Source: a virus
IMG/VR virus record: IMGVR_UViG_3300020165_000019
Coordinates: 1-64,000 of that record
Strand: one strand, 5' to 3'
DNA length: 64,000 bases
In this document: positions 35,501 through 43,466 of the stretch, piece after piece
Numbering within the stretch: the first letter of the stretch is position 1
How the letters are laid out: each line of letters begins with the position of its first letter
Position numbers and translations under genes: made by a program
Notes under the pieces: generated by a model
What the model was told of the DNA's origin: nothing
The model's database searches: none
The model's input: the letters and a program-made list of their open reading frames with translations, nothing else

Positions 35501-36473
35501 TGACGCCTATAGGACAGGAGCTAACCCAGCCCTGAGACTTGATCCAACCTCGGCATCGACAAGAGATTTTGATGTGGATTATGGCTCCAGGAACTTATAT
35601 TATATTAGGTTGGGAGACCTGATAGATAACATACTTGAAAACATAGACAACACAGAGGAAAATAATGATGATTTTTATAAGGTTGTCTTAGGATCTATAC
35701 GCCCGATAAACTATGGAATACCAGGGTTTACAGAAACAGATGTTTTTATGTTAGCAGACTTGCCAATATCTATAGAATATTTTGGACAGTTCTTTATAGA
35801 TACTGTTGTTGCCCCTCAGCGTAATTCTATATCTTTGAAAGAGTTTTTGGATGCTCTTAGACTGAAACTGCTGTCTCCCATGTTCAGAGAGTTTTCCCAA
35901 ACGCAAGGTAAAAAATCAACTCCGATATTTAACATGACGCCTCTTTTTTCTGGGGTCGAAGCAGAGCCAGGGGCGGTGCTAAACCAAGACGAACTAAGAC
36001 AGTTGGCTTTTAATAGAACTCAAGCAAATCTTGCCAAGAATAAATACTTAGTTATATCCCCACGAACTATAACATACAAAAAGCGCAGGGGCATAGAATC
36101 CGAAGATATTAAAAACGGCATATATCATCTAAAGATTGGAGTTGACAAGGGTATAGTTAAATCATTCTCTACCACCGAGAGAAATATGACAAAATTTCAC
36201 CGAGCGATGCAGGTGGAACGCAGCAATGAACCTGATGGTTTTTTGGTTGTGCCGCAAAACTTTGATTTAACCTTGGTTGGTAATCAGTTCTTTCCAAACG
36301 GCACTACGGTATATATTGATGCAGATGTTGGCTTTGGCAGAGAAATAGCTCAGACCTTAGGAATCGGCGGTTACTACGGGGTCGTTAGGTCCTCTCACTC
36401 AATAGAGGGTGGAACCTTCGAGACTGTGTTACAGTGTGTATGGCAATCTTCTGGCAACAAGGACGGATTATAA
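32547..36473 (+). CDS. Very large baseplate/hub protein
   Basis: 1308 aa, the largest gene here. No recognisable enzyme motif. The N-terminus (about 1-330) is mixed alpha/beta, 380-460 is helical and Ala/Lys-rich, and the end (ADVGFGREIAQTLGIGGYYGVVRSSHSIEGGTFETVLQCVW) has the strand pattern of hub or gpD-type proteins that bind tail tubes. The gene sits between the gp53-like gene and another structural gene. Hub function is inferred from position and C-terminal pattern. Confidence 0.65.
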   Translation: MAKWVYASFPWVEAAPDGGWGALTQRAQDDNRSTVGAIGSYYSTEDAWLTNIGFKKGIREDASQLTGDINGMIADMALTTLPGEDPNGKTYYVPALIKEAIEVSYIIRGALQVLQESNLLGPLEVVGISSINSVRKIYKEMFGSQRGIDILIEEMENMSITSGQAADGDKAADADFYGVDNRLPQGRKLGNGMLFSEAVLRLKQTYPLCVAYDPFYQYSDNPQDDLAVQPYGLNLRGNYTGYFENFLGVDSIFSRQELTRLGYGNTTAEIRQQAVMDLLDSGEAFTSDKGYRGRVDVSSVTYPLTSLIGALPAEPGQAPRDPIIGALRYPPMAPGGRAPEPSGQILGGLSATERTYQIRFKYFNTTAYNNVRKFILSEHRKFLKQQLEEAKKKKAAGDFQPEPARAASGVMSGARATAKTAPKQGDPARDAAIRILNSQLILMRNLRSLMPVATLTHYHASGRPDSPIARNLRFDHLINALCEPESVIPLLNNPMTGLDSFINAPNSALSTLVPKLTFFIGDSKGNRRKVEFPDHIHDYQIKALAKGKSSTQIKDILRNRSNHGTDAGVKSFSWDFDQIHEGDNAVKARLSLFFGSALDMMNDDYKAFLYTTGDPSSDAPRIKGRRFVKETKEKKVERLSIVLQKRQEKLTDPNQNPPVEDGKDSISRNNRASKRTAPGKPSLGLYVRVGWAVPQGKMPADAPTDFIKTIEKTQREIKLNLTGHSVSYSPNGQLTLDLEYAGSIGNALDHLSRSDVLRTRKGPTDIDFVEYSIPNIVVPVPEDSIDPEISRLDSATYANSAWPQGYIKRKAIKNYRVTEQNPNPSYRLKDVQPTVALAKAGIEYEIKTLDTLIQTMHDKTALLPKKKRAKVEKDATLAAMHDALQRHRRVAQIALDNILEKIREPKYASILERLLADKKIYYGRIIPRTDSLPVSAYGTVKSGNYTDATAGTTRHNFDVVFTKKQPKSKTETKSERLKRVKDALSDAYRTGANPALRLDPTSASTRDFDVDYGSRNLYYIRLGDLIDNILENIDNTEENNDDFYKVVLGSIRPINYGIPGFTETDVFMLADLPISIEYFGQFFIDTVVAPQRNSISLKEFLDALRLKLLSPMFREFSQTQGKKSTPIFNMTPLFSGVEAEPGAVLNQDELRQLAFNRTQANLAKNKYLVISPRTITYKKRRGIESEDIKNGIYHLKIGVDKGIVKSFSTTERNMTKFHRAMQVERSNEPDGFLVVPQNFDLTLVGNQFFPNGTTVYIDADVGFGREIAQTLGIGGYYGVVRSSHSIEGGTFETVLQCVWQSSGNKDGL

Positions 36474-36474
36474 A

Positions 36475-37905
36475 ATGGTGCAACCTAGAAAAGTAGATCC
36501 AAACTTAAATTCAATTAGGTACTCGAACGCCGACAACGATTCGGATGCGAGAGAGGTTTTTAAAGACAGAGAAAAGTATGCCAATTTCATTTTCCCAGCC
36601 GCTTCGTCTCTTGGTGTCGGTACGGCTTATAATTTTTGGGGTAAGGACAGGTTTTTTGGAAAAATAAACCCGGTTGGAAACCCCGCTATAGTAATTGAGA
36701 GTCGCCTAAGACAACTTAGGCACGCAGATCCAGGACAAACATTTTATGCGTTAGATTTCGTAGCCGATGCGTGGAGAGATTTTTGCGACAGAATTAATCT
36801 CGAATTGGCCAACGGGACGCTGTACGACTCTGGTCCCTATTCGTCAATGACTGTCAAGCGAGGGTGGACAGACGTCTATAAAGAATATCACAACTATATG
36901 GTAAATGATTTGTACCCTGCTTTTCAAAATATTTTCATGAGTTCCCCAAAAAGAAAAAGAATGCTGACAGACTTTGATACTTTCCTAGAGGTATTTGATG
37001 AGTTTTCAGGGAAAATAATTAAAAACGCAGGACCTATAACTTTATCGGGCTTTGTAGAGAGTTTATATTATTCACCACTGAACACAGGGCTTGCGCTTGA
37101 GATCGCCACTGATGCTCATGATGATGATCTAAGAAAAGAAATAAAGTTTTTGTACGATGAAAATTTTCCACTGGTTATGAAATTAGCAACATACTATGGT
37201 TTTTCTGTGGACAAGAATGCGCCTTGGAGATTTGTTATAGATCCAAGCTCCCTTGCAGCGCAGGAATATATGCTTGGCCTTTTTATGGAAAGCGGAGATC
37301 TGCCACCACAATCAGGAGCGGAGTGTGAGGATGGCGTGTTTATACCAAAAAACAGAAGAAGTCCAGAACTTTTTGGTTATTCAGAAATACCAGGCTTTGA
37401 AGATGTAATCAGGCACGCCCCTGGTTACGCCCACTACCAAGATCAGATAGGGGGTTCTTATTCTCCAGTCGTAGTGTATACTGGGTTATTTAACGCTTCT
37501 TACCTTGAAACTATTACAGACGACATGAATTTACTAAAGGTTTATTTGTTTGACTTTTACAACAGATATGTGTCCGCCAACGCTAGCTTATTAATACCTG
37601 CTGGGACAATAGACGATTGTGACAAACCTAGAACTATCTTAAGGGACTTAGTGAATCCTGAAATTTTGTCATTATACGGAGACAAATGGTCTCTTAGGGC
37701 CACCTATGTTCTACGTCGCCGAGAGCGAGGGATAGTGGAAAGTAGAGATAATGAGATTAAAGACTTGAGAGATATTTTTAATTTCTATGACTTCATGCCA
37801 AGCAACAGAAACTCTAACAAGTATCTTCGTGCCCTAGGGTACATCAATGAAAAGTTCATTGGGAGGTTAACGACTAGCTCGTTTGATACTAATATTATCT
37901 CATAG
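36475..37905 (+). CDS. Unknown structural protein of the baseplate block
   Basis: 476 aa from the ATG at 36475, which follows the previous stop by one base; an open frame extends back to 36409 within the upstream gene. Aromatic-rich, mixed alpha/beta sequence with no recognised motif (for example FVADAWRDFCDRI and SGFVESLYYSPLNTGLALEI). Probable tail or baseplate component because it is the last gene of the structural run. Confidence 0.6.
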   Translation: MVQPRKVDPNLNSIRYSNADNDSDAREVFKDREKYANFIFPAASSLGVGTAYNFWGKDRFFGKINPVGNPAIVIESRLRQLRHADPGQTFYALDFVADAWRDFCDRINLELANGTLYDSGPYSSMTVKRGWTDVYKEYHNYMVNDLYPAFQNIFMSSPKRKRMLTDFDTFLEVFDEFSGKIIKNAGPITLSGFVESLYYSPLNTGLALEIATDAHDDDLRKEIKFLYDENFPLVMKLATYYGFSVDKNAPWRFVIDPSSLAAQEYMLGLFMESGDLPPQSGAECEDGVFIPKNRRSPELFGYSEIPGFEDVIRHAPGYAHYQDQIGGSYSPVVVYTGLFNASYLETITDDMNLLKVYLFDFYNRYVSANASLLIPAGTIDDCDKPRTILRDLVNPEILSLYGDKWSLRATYVLRRRERGIVESRDNEIKDLRDIFNFYDFMPSNRNSNKYLRALGYINEKFIGRLTTSSFDTNIIS

Positions 37906-37912
37906 GTTATTT

Positions 37913-39133
37913 ATGTTATTTCAAACTTTAGACGACAAGACTGAGTGTGTTGGCATTTACGCTGACAATAAACTACTATTTGATGTAGGTGACTTCCCCG
38001 AGGGGCTTAAGTCTACTTGGAGTTACTCGCCCTACCTAAGAGGCATGGATATCGATTACGCATCCTTGTATCTTGAAGGCGAAGACCTGTCTGGCAATAT
38101 ACCTGAGTTTTTGCGGGACGACTGGAGTGATGTATCAGAAAGAATATTGGCTTTCAGGCGGTCTTTACAAATCTCTAAGGTCAATCAAGACGAAAACTGT
38201 TTCTTCGACCTTGTGCCAGAAAGATTCCTCAAGGACTTTTGTGAGGTAAAGAATAATATAACTAAACATATTCTTAAGACGGTACCAAAGCCTAAAAGAT
38301 ACGATTATCACAAGCATGTTTCAATGCTGCTAGGAGATATAGCTTGCCAACCAGTAACTGTGGACAGAAAAAAGCTTTCATCTTATCTTACTAGTAAGAA
38401 GCTAGGCAATCAAGCCAGGGCTATGATGGAGTGCTCTCCTTATGTTAGGTATAATCAGTTTGGTACTGTTACAGGTAGGCTTACCACTAAGAAAAACTCT
38501 TTCCCGATTTTAACTTTGAATAGATCACTAAGACATGCTATTAAGCCACAAAATGATTATTTTTTAGAACTGGATTTTAATGGGGCAGAGGTAAGAACTC
38601 TTCTTGGGATGTTAGGATCACCGCAACCTGTGAATGACGTTCATGACTTCCACCTGACAAACGTTTTTAATTCTTTGGTTTCTAGAGAGCAGGCCAAGAC
38701 TTTGTTTTTCTCATGGCTGTATGGCTCAAGGCAAATGGCTGCCTCTGCGGAGGGTAAAAAGCTAGAAAGTTTTTATGAGAGATCAAAACTGTTGGATAAA
38801 TTTTATTGTGACTCTACTGTAACGACGCCATTTGGCAAAGTCATTAACGACGTGGACAAACATCTTGCTTTGAACTATTTGGTCCAGTCAACCACGGCAG
38901 AACTAACCCTAAAGCAAGCTTTGAAGATAGATTACCTGCTCAGAAGAGATGGCACTGGCTCAACAATAGCTTTTTTAATACATGACGCTATTGTTCTGGA
39001 CCTTAAAAATGAGGATGAGTGGTTGTTGCCTAGCATTAAAAAACTAATGGCTTCAACCAATTTTGGCAACTTCATCATAAATACTAAATCAGGAAAAACA
39101 CTTGGTTCTTTAAGGGATATTAAAATTGGATAA
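37913..39133 (+). CDS. Minimal family A (Pol I-type) DNA polymerase
   Basis: 406 aa from ATG 37913. Motif A is DFNGAEVR (D221 and E226), motif B REQAKTLFFSWLYG with K262, F266 and Y270 spaced as in Pol I R-x3-K-x3-F-x3-YG, and motif C IHDA (D358). All polymerase catalytic residues are therefore present. There is no 3'-5' exonuclease domain; the first ~150 residues are of unknown fold. T/QN sequence TGRLTT before motif A is also typical. Because the genome also has a DnaE polymerase, this enzyme may serve repair or gap filling. It follows the structural genes by only 7 nt. Confidence 0.85.
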   Translation: MLFQTLDDKTECVGIYADNKLLFDVGDFPEGLKSTWSYSPYLRGMDIDYASLYLEGEDLSGNIPEFLRDDWSDVSERILAFRRSLQISKVNQDENCFFDLVPERFLKDFCEVKNNITKHILKTVPKPKRYDYHKHVSMLLGDIACQPVTVDRKKLSSYLTSKKLGNQARAMMECSPYVRYNQFGTVTGRLTTKKNSFPILTLNRSLRHAIKPQNDYFLELDFNGAEVRTLLGMLGSPQPVNDVHDFHLTNVFNSLVSREQAKTLFFSWLYGSRQMAASAEGKKLESFYERSKLLDKFYCDSTVTTPFGKVINDVDKHLALNYLVQSTTAELTLKQALKIDYLLRRDGTGSTIAFLIHDAIVLDLKNEDEWLLPSIKKLMASTNFGNFIINTKSGKTLGSLRDIKIG

Positions 39134-39983
39134 GGTTATAGGATTAGGAAAATTTGGCTGTTCCATCGCTGAGCATTTAACGTCTTATCCAGAGTATCGA
39201 GTTTATAAAATCGATTCTGACATTACAGAACGAGGCTCCCTTTCTATCGGAGCACATAACGACATGCAAGAATATGAAAACTTAATTGATGATCAAGAAA
39301 TAACAGTATACCTCAGGTCAGTTAAGACAGACGATGAGGTGCTGATTATCACAGAGGGCGGCGAACCAATATCTGGTGCTTTGCTTAGAATTTTATCGAC
39401 TATAAAAGACGCTAAAGTCTCAGTTCTTTATGTTTGCCCAGATCGACAAATATGTTCTGAAATACAAAAACGAGACGATAAAATATGTTTCAATATAATT
39501 CAGCAATACGCCCGCAGCGGGGCCATTGAAACTGTTTATTTGTTAAGCAAATCATCTGTTGAGGCTCTGGTCGGAGATGTTTCGATTCAAGAGTATGAGA
39601 AAAGTATGTCGTACTTTGTTTCTTATGTGTTGGCGATGGTTAATTACTTTAACCACACAAAAGCAATTGTCTCAAACAAGTTATCTGTAAGAAATTCTTG
39701 TAGGATTGCAACTTTTGGAGTATGCTCCCTTGAGAACAACGCCCCGGTTAGCTTGTTGTTCCCGTTACAAAAAATATCAGACGTGCATTTCTATTATGGG
39801 TTACCTGAAGAAACCATAGAGGGTGACGGAACCATCATGAAAAAAATAAAACAGCAAGTTACGGATTACAAAACAGACGAAAATATGAGCGTTGGTTTCT
39901 CTGTCTATCCTTTAACTTTGGACGACCCATTTGTGGCTTGTCTTGCCTATTCGAGTGAAATACAAAATTTTGCCTTTATTTGA
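39126..39983 (+). CDS. Divergent tubulin-like/NAD-fold protein (candidate)
   Basis: 285 aa from a TTG start with AAGGG upstream; no ATG is nearby. The N-terminus VIGLGKFGCSIAEHL and then YKIDSD, and later ITEGGEPISGALLRIL, correspond in spacing to the first glycine loop and the GGGTGxG-like second loop of FtsZ/tubulin. The rest is unlike cellular FtsZ. This is a fold hypothesis only; a Rossmann-type NAD protein is the alternative. It overlaps the polymerase gene by 8 nt. Confidence 0.5.
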   Translation: MDKVIGLGKFGCSIAEHLTSYPEYRVYKIDSDITERGSLSIGAHNDMQEYENLIDDQEITVYLRSVKTDDEVLIITEGGEPISGALLRILSTIKDAKVSVLYVCPDRQICSEIQKRDDKICFNIIQQYARSGAIETVYLLSKSSVEALVGDVSIQEYEKSMSYFVSYVLAMVNYFNHTKAIVSNKLSVRNSCRIATFGVCSLENNAPVSLLFPLQKISDVHFYYGLPEETIEGDGTIMKKIKQQVTDYKTDENMSVGFSVYPLTLDDPFVACLAYSSEIQNFAFI

Positions 39984-40006
39984 CACTATATATTGTGATA
40001 TAAAAT
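39980..40006 (+). promoter_or_regulatory. Possible sigma70-like promoter
   Basis: TTGACA at 39980-39985 and TATAAAAT at 39999-40006, with TG one base before the -10. The spacer is short (13-15 nt), so strength is uncertain. It lies just upstream of the gene at 40021. Confidence 0.4.
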
Positions 40007-40020
40007 AGGGTAATTTCCGC

Positions 40021-40461
40021 ATGAACCAAAACAATAGGCGAGGTATTCTTCTAGCCTCTTTTGTGAACACTGAAGACGAAAATATAATAAATGCAGAGGT
40101 TCAATGGATTGTTGAAAAGCTTGAGCTTACCAATAATTACATTTTTTTGCTACAGAATCTTGATACCCCAGAAAAGAAAATACTAACTTACAGTGCTATA
40201 ACAGAGCCGGGGAAAAGATTTAATCCAAGGTTGCACACTATGCGAATCCACCGGAAAAAACAGACAAATACGCTTTACACCATAAATGCACTTAATGCAG
40301 CAGTGTCAAAACAACACGATGGACAGACTGGGAAGCATCTAAAACTTGATTGGGAAGAGTATTCTAATTGTCTGTTATTGACCTCTGGAAAAAAACTTCA
40401 AGCTTATCCCATTGAAGTAATAAAGATTTTTAAAATAGAAGACCCTCCTGAGGAAAATTAG
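40021..40461 (+). CDS. Unknown protein upstream of SSB
   Basis: 146 aa, mixed alpha/beta, starting MNQNNRRGILLASFVNTEDE. Contains IFLLQNLDTPEKKILTYSAI and a basic RIHRKKQTNTLYTINALN segment. No family is recognised. It is the last gene before the replication block and is separated from the SSB gene by a promoter. Confidence 0.55.
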   Translation: MNQNNRRGILLASFVNTEDENIINAEVQWIVEKLELTNNYIFLLQNLDTPEKKILTYSAITEPGKRFNPRLHTMRIHRKKQTNTLYTINALNAAVSKQHDGQTGKHLKLDWEEYSNCLLLTSGKKLQAYPIEVIKIFKIEDPPEEN

Positions 40462-40462
40462 C

Positions 40463-40490
40463 TTTACACCCTATCCTGATATGGTATAGT
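40463..40490 (+). promoter_or_regulatory. sigma70-like promoter for the SSB gene
   Basis: TTTACA at 40463-40468, a 16-nt spacer and TATAGT at 40485-40490, with TGG directly before the -10 (extended -10). AAAGGAG follows before the SSB start. Same 16-nt spacer as other promoters in the window. Confidence 0.7.
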
Positions 40491-40526
40491 AGATCACGGT
40501 CAACTAACCAGTAAAGGAGAAATACA

Positions 40527-41300
40527 ATGGGTATTGACTTGAGCAAGATGAGGGCGAAGCACGCTGCTCTTACGACCAGAGGAGGAGACTCCTCAGAAAA
40601 CTTTTGGAAGCCAGAAGAGGGCACGCACCAGTTGCGACTAGTATGCCCGCCAAACGGCGATCCTTTCTTTGAGGCATATTATCACTACGGCATGGGTGCC
40701 GAGGGTAAGACCACTGTCCTCAGCCCACGCACTAACGGTGGTGATGACCCCATCGCAGAGTGGGGAACCCGTCTTTGGAACGAAGGCACCGACGGCTCTA
40801 AGGAAGCAGCCAAACGTTTTTGGCCTAAGATGCGTATTTTCGCCCCCATCGTCGTCCGTGGCGAAGAGGACAAAGGCGTCCGCTGGTGGGGCTTTTCCCG
40901 CACCACCTATCAGGCACTTCTTGACTTAGTTCTTGATCCTGAATACGGTGACATCACCGATACCGAGAAGGGTACAGACATCCGTATTGATTACGGCAAG
41001 AAGTCTGGTCAATCCTTTCCGACGACGGATGTCCGACCAATGCGTCGTACTTCGCCCCTTGCGAAGACAGAGGAAGAAGTCAACACTCTTCTTGAAAGCA
41101 TTACATCCGCTGCCGAAATCTTTGACGTCGCCTCCTATGAGGATTGTGAGAAGGTTCTTAATGAGACGCTCGGTGACACAGACACCAGCGCCACCAACGA
41201 GACAACTCGCTACAACGACAGCACCGCTACCAAGTCTGACAAGGGCATGGAAGGCGTGGCAGATATCGAATCAGCGTTTGACGACTTGCTGTCTAGTTGA
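40527..41300 (+). CDS. Single-stranded DNA-binding protein (gp32-like)
   Basis: 257 aa. The order of the OB-fold core fits T4 gp32: LRLVCPPNGDPFFEAYYHYG, VLSPRTNGGDDP, KRFWPKMRIFAPIVVRGEEDKGVRWWGFSRTTYQALLDL and then an acidic, Ser/Thr-rich tail ending DIESAFDDLL like the gp32 C-terminus that binds replication partners. The usual gp32 zinc-binding Cys/His set is not clear here. The gene has its own strong promoter and leads the UvsX-exonuclease-helicase operon. Confidence 0.8.
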   Translation: MGIDLSKMRAKHAALTTRGGDSSENFWKPEEGTHQLRLVCPPNGDPFFEAYYHYGMGAEGKTTVLSPRTNGGDDPIAEWGTRLWNEGTDGSKEAAKRFWPKMRIFAPIVVRGEEDKGVRWWGFSRTTYQALLDLVLDPEYGDITDTEKGTDIRIDYGKKSGQSFPTTDVRPMRRTSPLAKTEEEVNTLLESITSAAEIFDVASYEDCEKVLNETLGDTDTSATNETTRYNDSTATKSDKGMEGVADIESAFDDLLSS

Positions 41301-41304
41301 CCAG

Positions 41305-41340
41305 CACCCGCAGGGGGGCACGGGGTGACAGGTGCCCCTC
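41305..41340 (+). other. Two competing RNA hairpins between SSB and UvsX
   Basis: CACCCG (41305-41310) can pair with CGGGGTG (41321-41327), while GGGGCAC (41315-41321) can pair with GTGCCCC (41332-41338). The two stems overlap, so only one can form. No T-run follows. This could be an attenuation or protein-binding site for the gp32-like protein, as T4 gene 32 is autoregulated, but that control in T4 is at the gene's own leader. Confidence 0.45.
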
Positions 41341-41360
41341 CTTATGGAAATGGAGATTAA

Positions 41361-42431
41361 ATGGGAAACAAAGCTGGAAATAGCCTTGTAAGTGATTTGC
41401 GCAGCGAATTAAACAAGGCAGCTAAAGAAAATATTGCATATGACTTGCATGGGGATAACCCAACAGACGTTAAGACTTGGATTTCCACCGGCTCAACGCT
41501 TTTGGATTATATTATTTCCAACCGCCGAGACGGGGGGATCCCTGTTGGCAAGCTCACCACGATTGCTGGTGAATCTGCTAGTGGCAAGAGTCTTGTTGTC
41601 ACTCAGATCCTGGCCAACTGTCAGAAGATGGGAGGCGTTGCTGTTTATATTGATACGGAGAACGCAGCATCCCCAGATTTTATGGAACAACTAGGACTTG
41701 ACACAAAGAACAACTTTATGTATGTTCAACCTGGCACGATTGAAGAAGTGTTTGAAACTATTGAACGCCTCATCGGACTCATCAGGGAAAAAGCACCTGA
41801 CCGCTTAGTCTGTATTGTGTGGGACAGCGTTGCTGGAACCCCAGTCAAAGCCGAGGTAGAAGGGGACTATGATCCCAACAGTCGTATCGGTCTGACAGCC
41901 AAGGCACTAGCCAAAGGTATGCGGAAAGTAACGGAGACACTCGGCAAAGAGCAGATCGCCATGGTTTTCACCAACCAGTTGAAGACCAACATCGGCGTGA
42001 TGTTTGGAGACAACCGAGTGGAGCCAGGTGGCAAGGCTCTACCCTATCATGCTTCCAGTCGTATCTGGCTGACCCAGCACAAGGGAAAAGCCAACGGTCA
42101 GATTCTAAACGAGAAGAAGCAGGTCATTGGTTTCCATACCAGTGCCAAGACGATGAAGTCTCGCTTCGGACCATCACCAAGGAGTTGTCAGTTTGATGTA
42201 TTATTTGACCTTGCTAACGACCGTGTTGGCGTTGATGATGAAGGTTCCTGGCTTAGTGCTATCGCTGGCACGCCTGGCTGTATTCGCAGCGGCGCTTGGT
42301 ATACTATCAATGTTGACGGGGAAGATAAAAAGTTCCAAAGTAAAGACTTTTCGAAGCTCTTAGAAGATAAGAAGTTTAAGGAAAGAGTTCTTGACATCCT
42401 AGAGGATGAGTGTAGAATAGGTAAGAAGTAG
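41361..42431 (+). CDS. uvsX: UvsX/RecA-like recombinase
   Basis: 356 aa. Walker A GESASGKS (70-77) follows GGIPVGKLTTIAG, Walker B is VCIVWDSVAG, and the downstream MVFTNQLKTNIG region matches the L2 loop and Gln switch (NQ) of RecA. GDNRVEPGGKALPYHASSRIWL is typical of UvsX. The protein forms filaments on single-stranded DNA and drives strand exchange with SSB. GGAGATT upstream. Confidence 0.9.
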   Translation: MGNKAGNSLVSDLRSELNKAAKENIAYDLHGDNPTDVKTWISTGSTLLDYIISNRRDGGIPVGKLTTIAGESASGKSLVVTQILANCQKMGGVAVYIDTENAASPDFMEQLGLDTKNNFMYVQPGTIEEVFETIERLIGLIREKAPDRLVCIVWDSVAGTPVKAEVEGDYDPNSRIGLTAKALAKGMRKVTETLGKEQIAMVFTNQLKTNIGVMFGDNRVEPGGKALPYHASSRIWLTQHKGKANGQILNEKKQVIGFHTSAKTMKSRFGPSPRSCQFDVLFDLANDRVGVDDEGSWLSAIAGTPGCIRSGAWYTINVDGEDKKFQSKDFSKLLEDKKFKERVLDILEDECRIGKK

Positions 42432-42455
42432 AGATACTACTCTTACGGAGACCCC

Positions 42456-43412
42456 ATGAAAAGATTGCTGATTATTGATGGACAGAACATGTTCATTCGT
42501 AACTATGTCATGTCCCCTCAGTTGGATATCAACGGAAATCCAATTGGGGGGCTGACTGGTTTTATGCGCTCCCTTCAGAAAGAAGTACGACGTGCCAAGC
42601 CTGACCGAGTGGTCATCTGCTGGGAGGGCCCAGGCGGTTCACAAAAACGCCGGGAGAAGAATAAGAATTATAAACTTGGGCGCAAGGCTCCTAAGCTCAA
42701 TCGTGAGTATGAATTTGCCACACCCGAAGCAGAGCGGGAAAATAAATACGAACAACTCATGCGACTAATTGAATATCTAGAAAACCTTCCAGTGCTCCAG
42801 ATGTCGCTTGACAGTGTAGAGGCTGACGATATCATTGCCTGGTTGTGTCACTGTAACGAGTACGCCGAATGGCAGAAGATCATCGTATCTAACGACCAAG
42901 ATTTTTTGCAGTTGTGTGACGATAAAACTATCCTTCTACGACCGGGTAAAAACGAACAGGTTCTTAATAAGAACAAGGTCTTAGAGGAATATGGAATCCA
43001 TCCTCGCAACTTTGCCTGGGCTCGTGCAGTTGTTGGAGATAAGTCTGACAACTTAGATGGTGTTAAAGGTCTTGGTCTAAAAACCATGGCTAAAAGATTT
43101 CCCTTCCTTTCGGAAAATAAAGACTATGGCCTCGACGACATTATGTCGCACGCAAGAAATAATAAAAATAAAATTAAGGCATATCAAAATGTTGTTGATA
43201 ATGAAGAAATTATCGCCCTAAATTATGAGATTATGCAGCTATATATCTCTACCATATCACCGCAAGGAGTTAACAAACTCAAGTATGCGATTCAGAACGA
43301 CGGGGTTGATCTAAATCGCACCAAAATTAGGACAATGCTTCTCAAGGATGGTATCGGTACTCTTAATATTGACGAACTTATGTTGATGCTAAACTCTCAT
43401 AAAAAAGTTTGA
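42456..43412 (+). CDS. 5'-3' exonuclease / flap endonuclease (T4 RNase H-type)
   Basis: 318 aa FEN family. N-terminus LLIIDGQNMF has the first metal Asp; LDSVEADDIIAWL and IIVSNDQDFLQL hold further acidic residues; GDKSDNLDGVKGLGLKTMAK is the helix-hairpin-helix with the last Asp pair. T4 RNase H removes RNA primers during lagging-strand synthesis. Length is close to T4 RNase H (305 aa). GGAG site upstream. Confidence 0.9.
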   Translation: MKRLLIIDGQNMFIRNYVMSPQLDINGNPIGGLTGFMRSLQKEVRRAKPDRVVICWEGPGGSQKRREKNKNYKLGRKAPKLNREYEFATPEAERENKYEQLMRLIEYLENLPVLQMSLDSVEADDIIAWLCHCNEYAEWQKIIVSNDQDFLQLCDDKTILLRPGKNEQVLNKNKVLEEYGIHPRNFAWARAVVGDKSDNLDGVKGLGLKTMAKRFPFLSENKDYGLDDIMSHARNNKNKIKAYQNVVDNEEIIALNYEIMQLYISTISPQGVNKLKYAIQNDGVDLNRTKIRTMLLKDGIGTLNIDELMLMLNSHKKV

Positions 43413-43420
43413 GAGCAGCC

Positions 43421-43448
43421 TTCACATTTTCGTTAGATGAGTTATAGT
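43421..43448 (+). promoter_or_regulatory. sigma70-like promoter for the helicase gene
   Basis: TTCACA at 43421-43426, a 16-nt spacer and TATAGT at 43443-43448; AAGGA follows at 43456-43460. The promoter lies over an in-frame ATG at 43437, which argues for the later start at 43467. Confidence 0.65.
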
Positions 43449-43466
43449 AAGGAACAAGGAATACAA

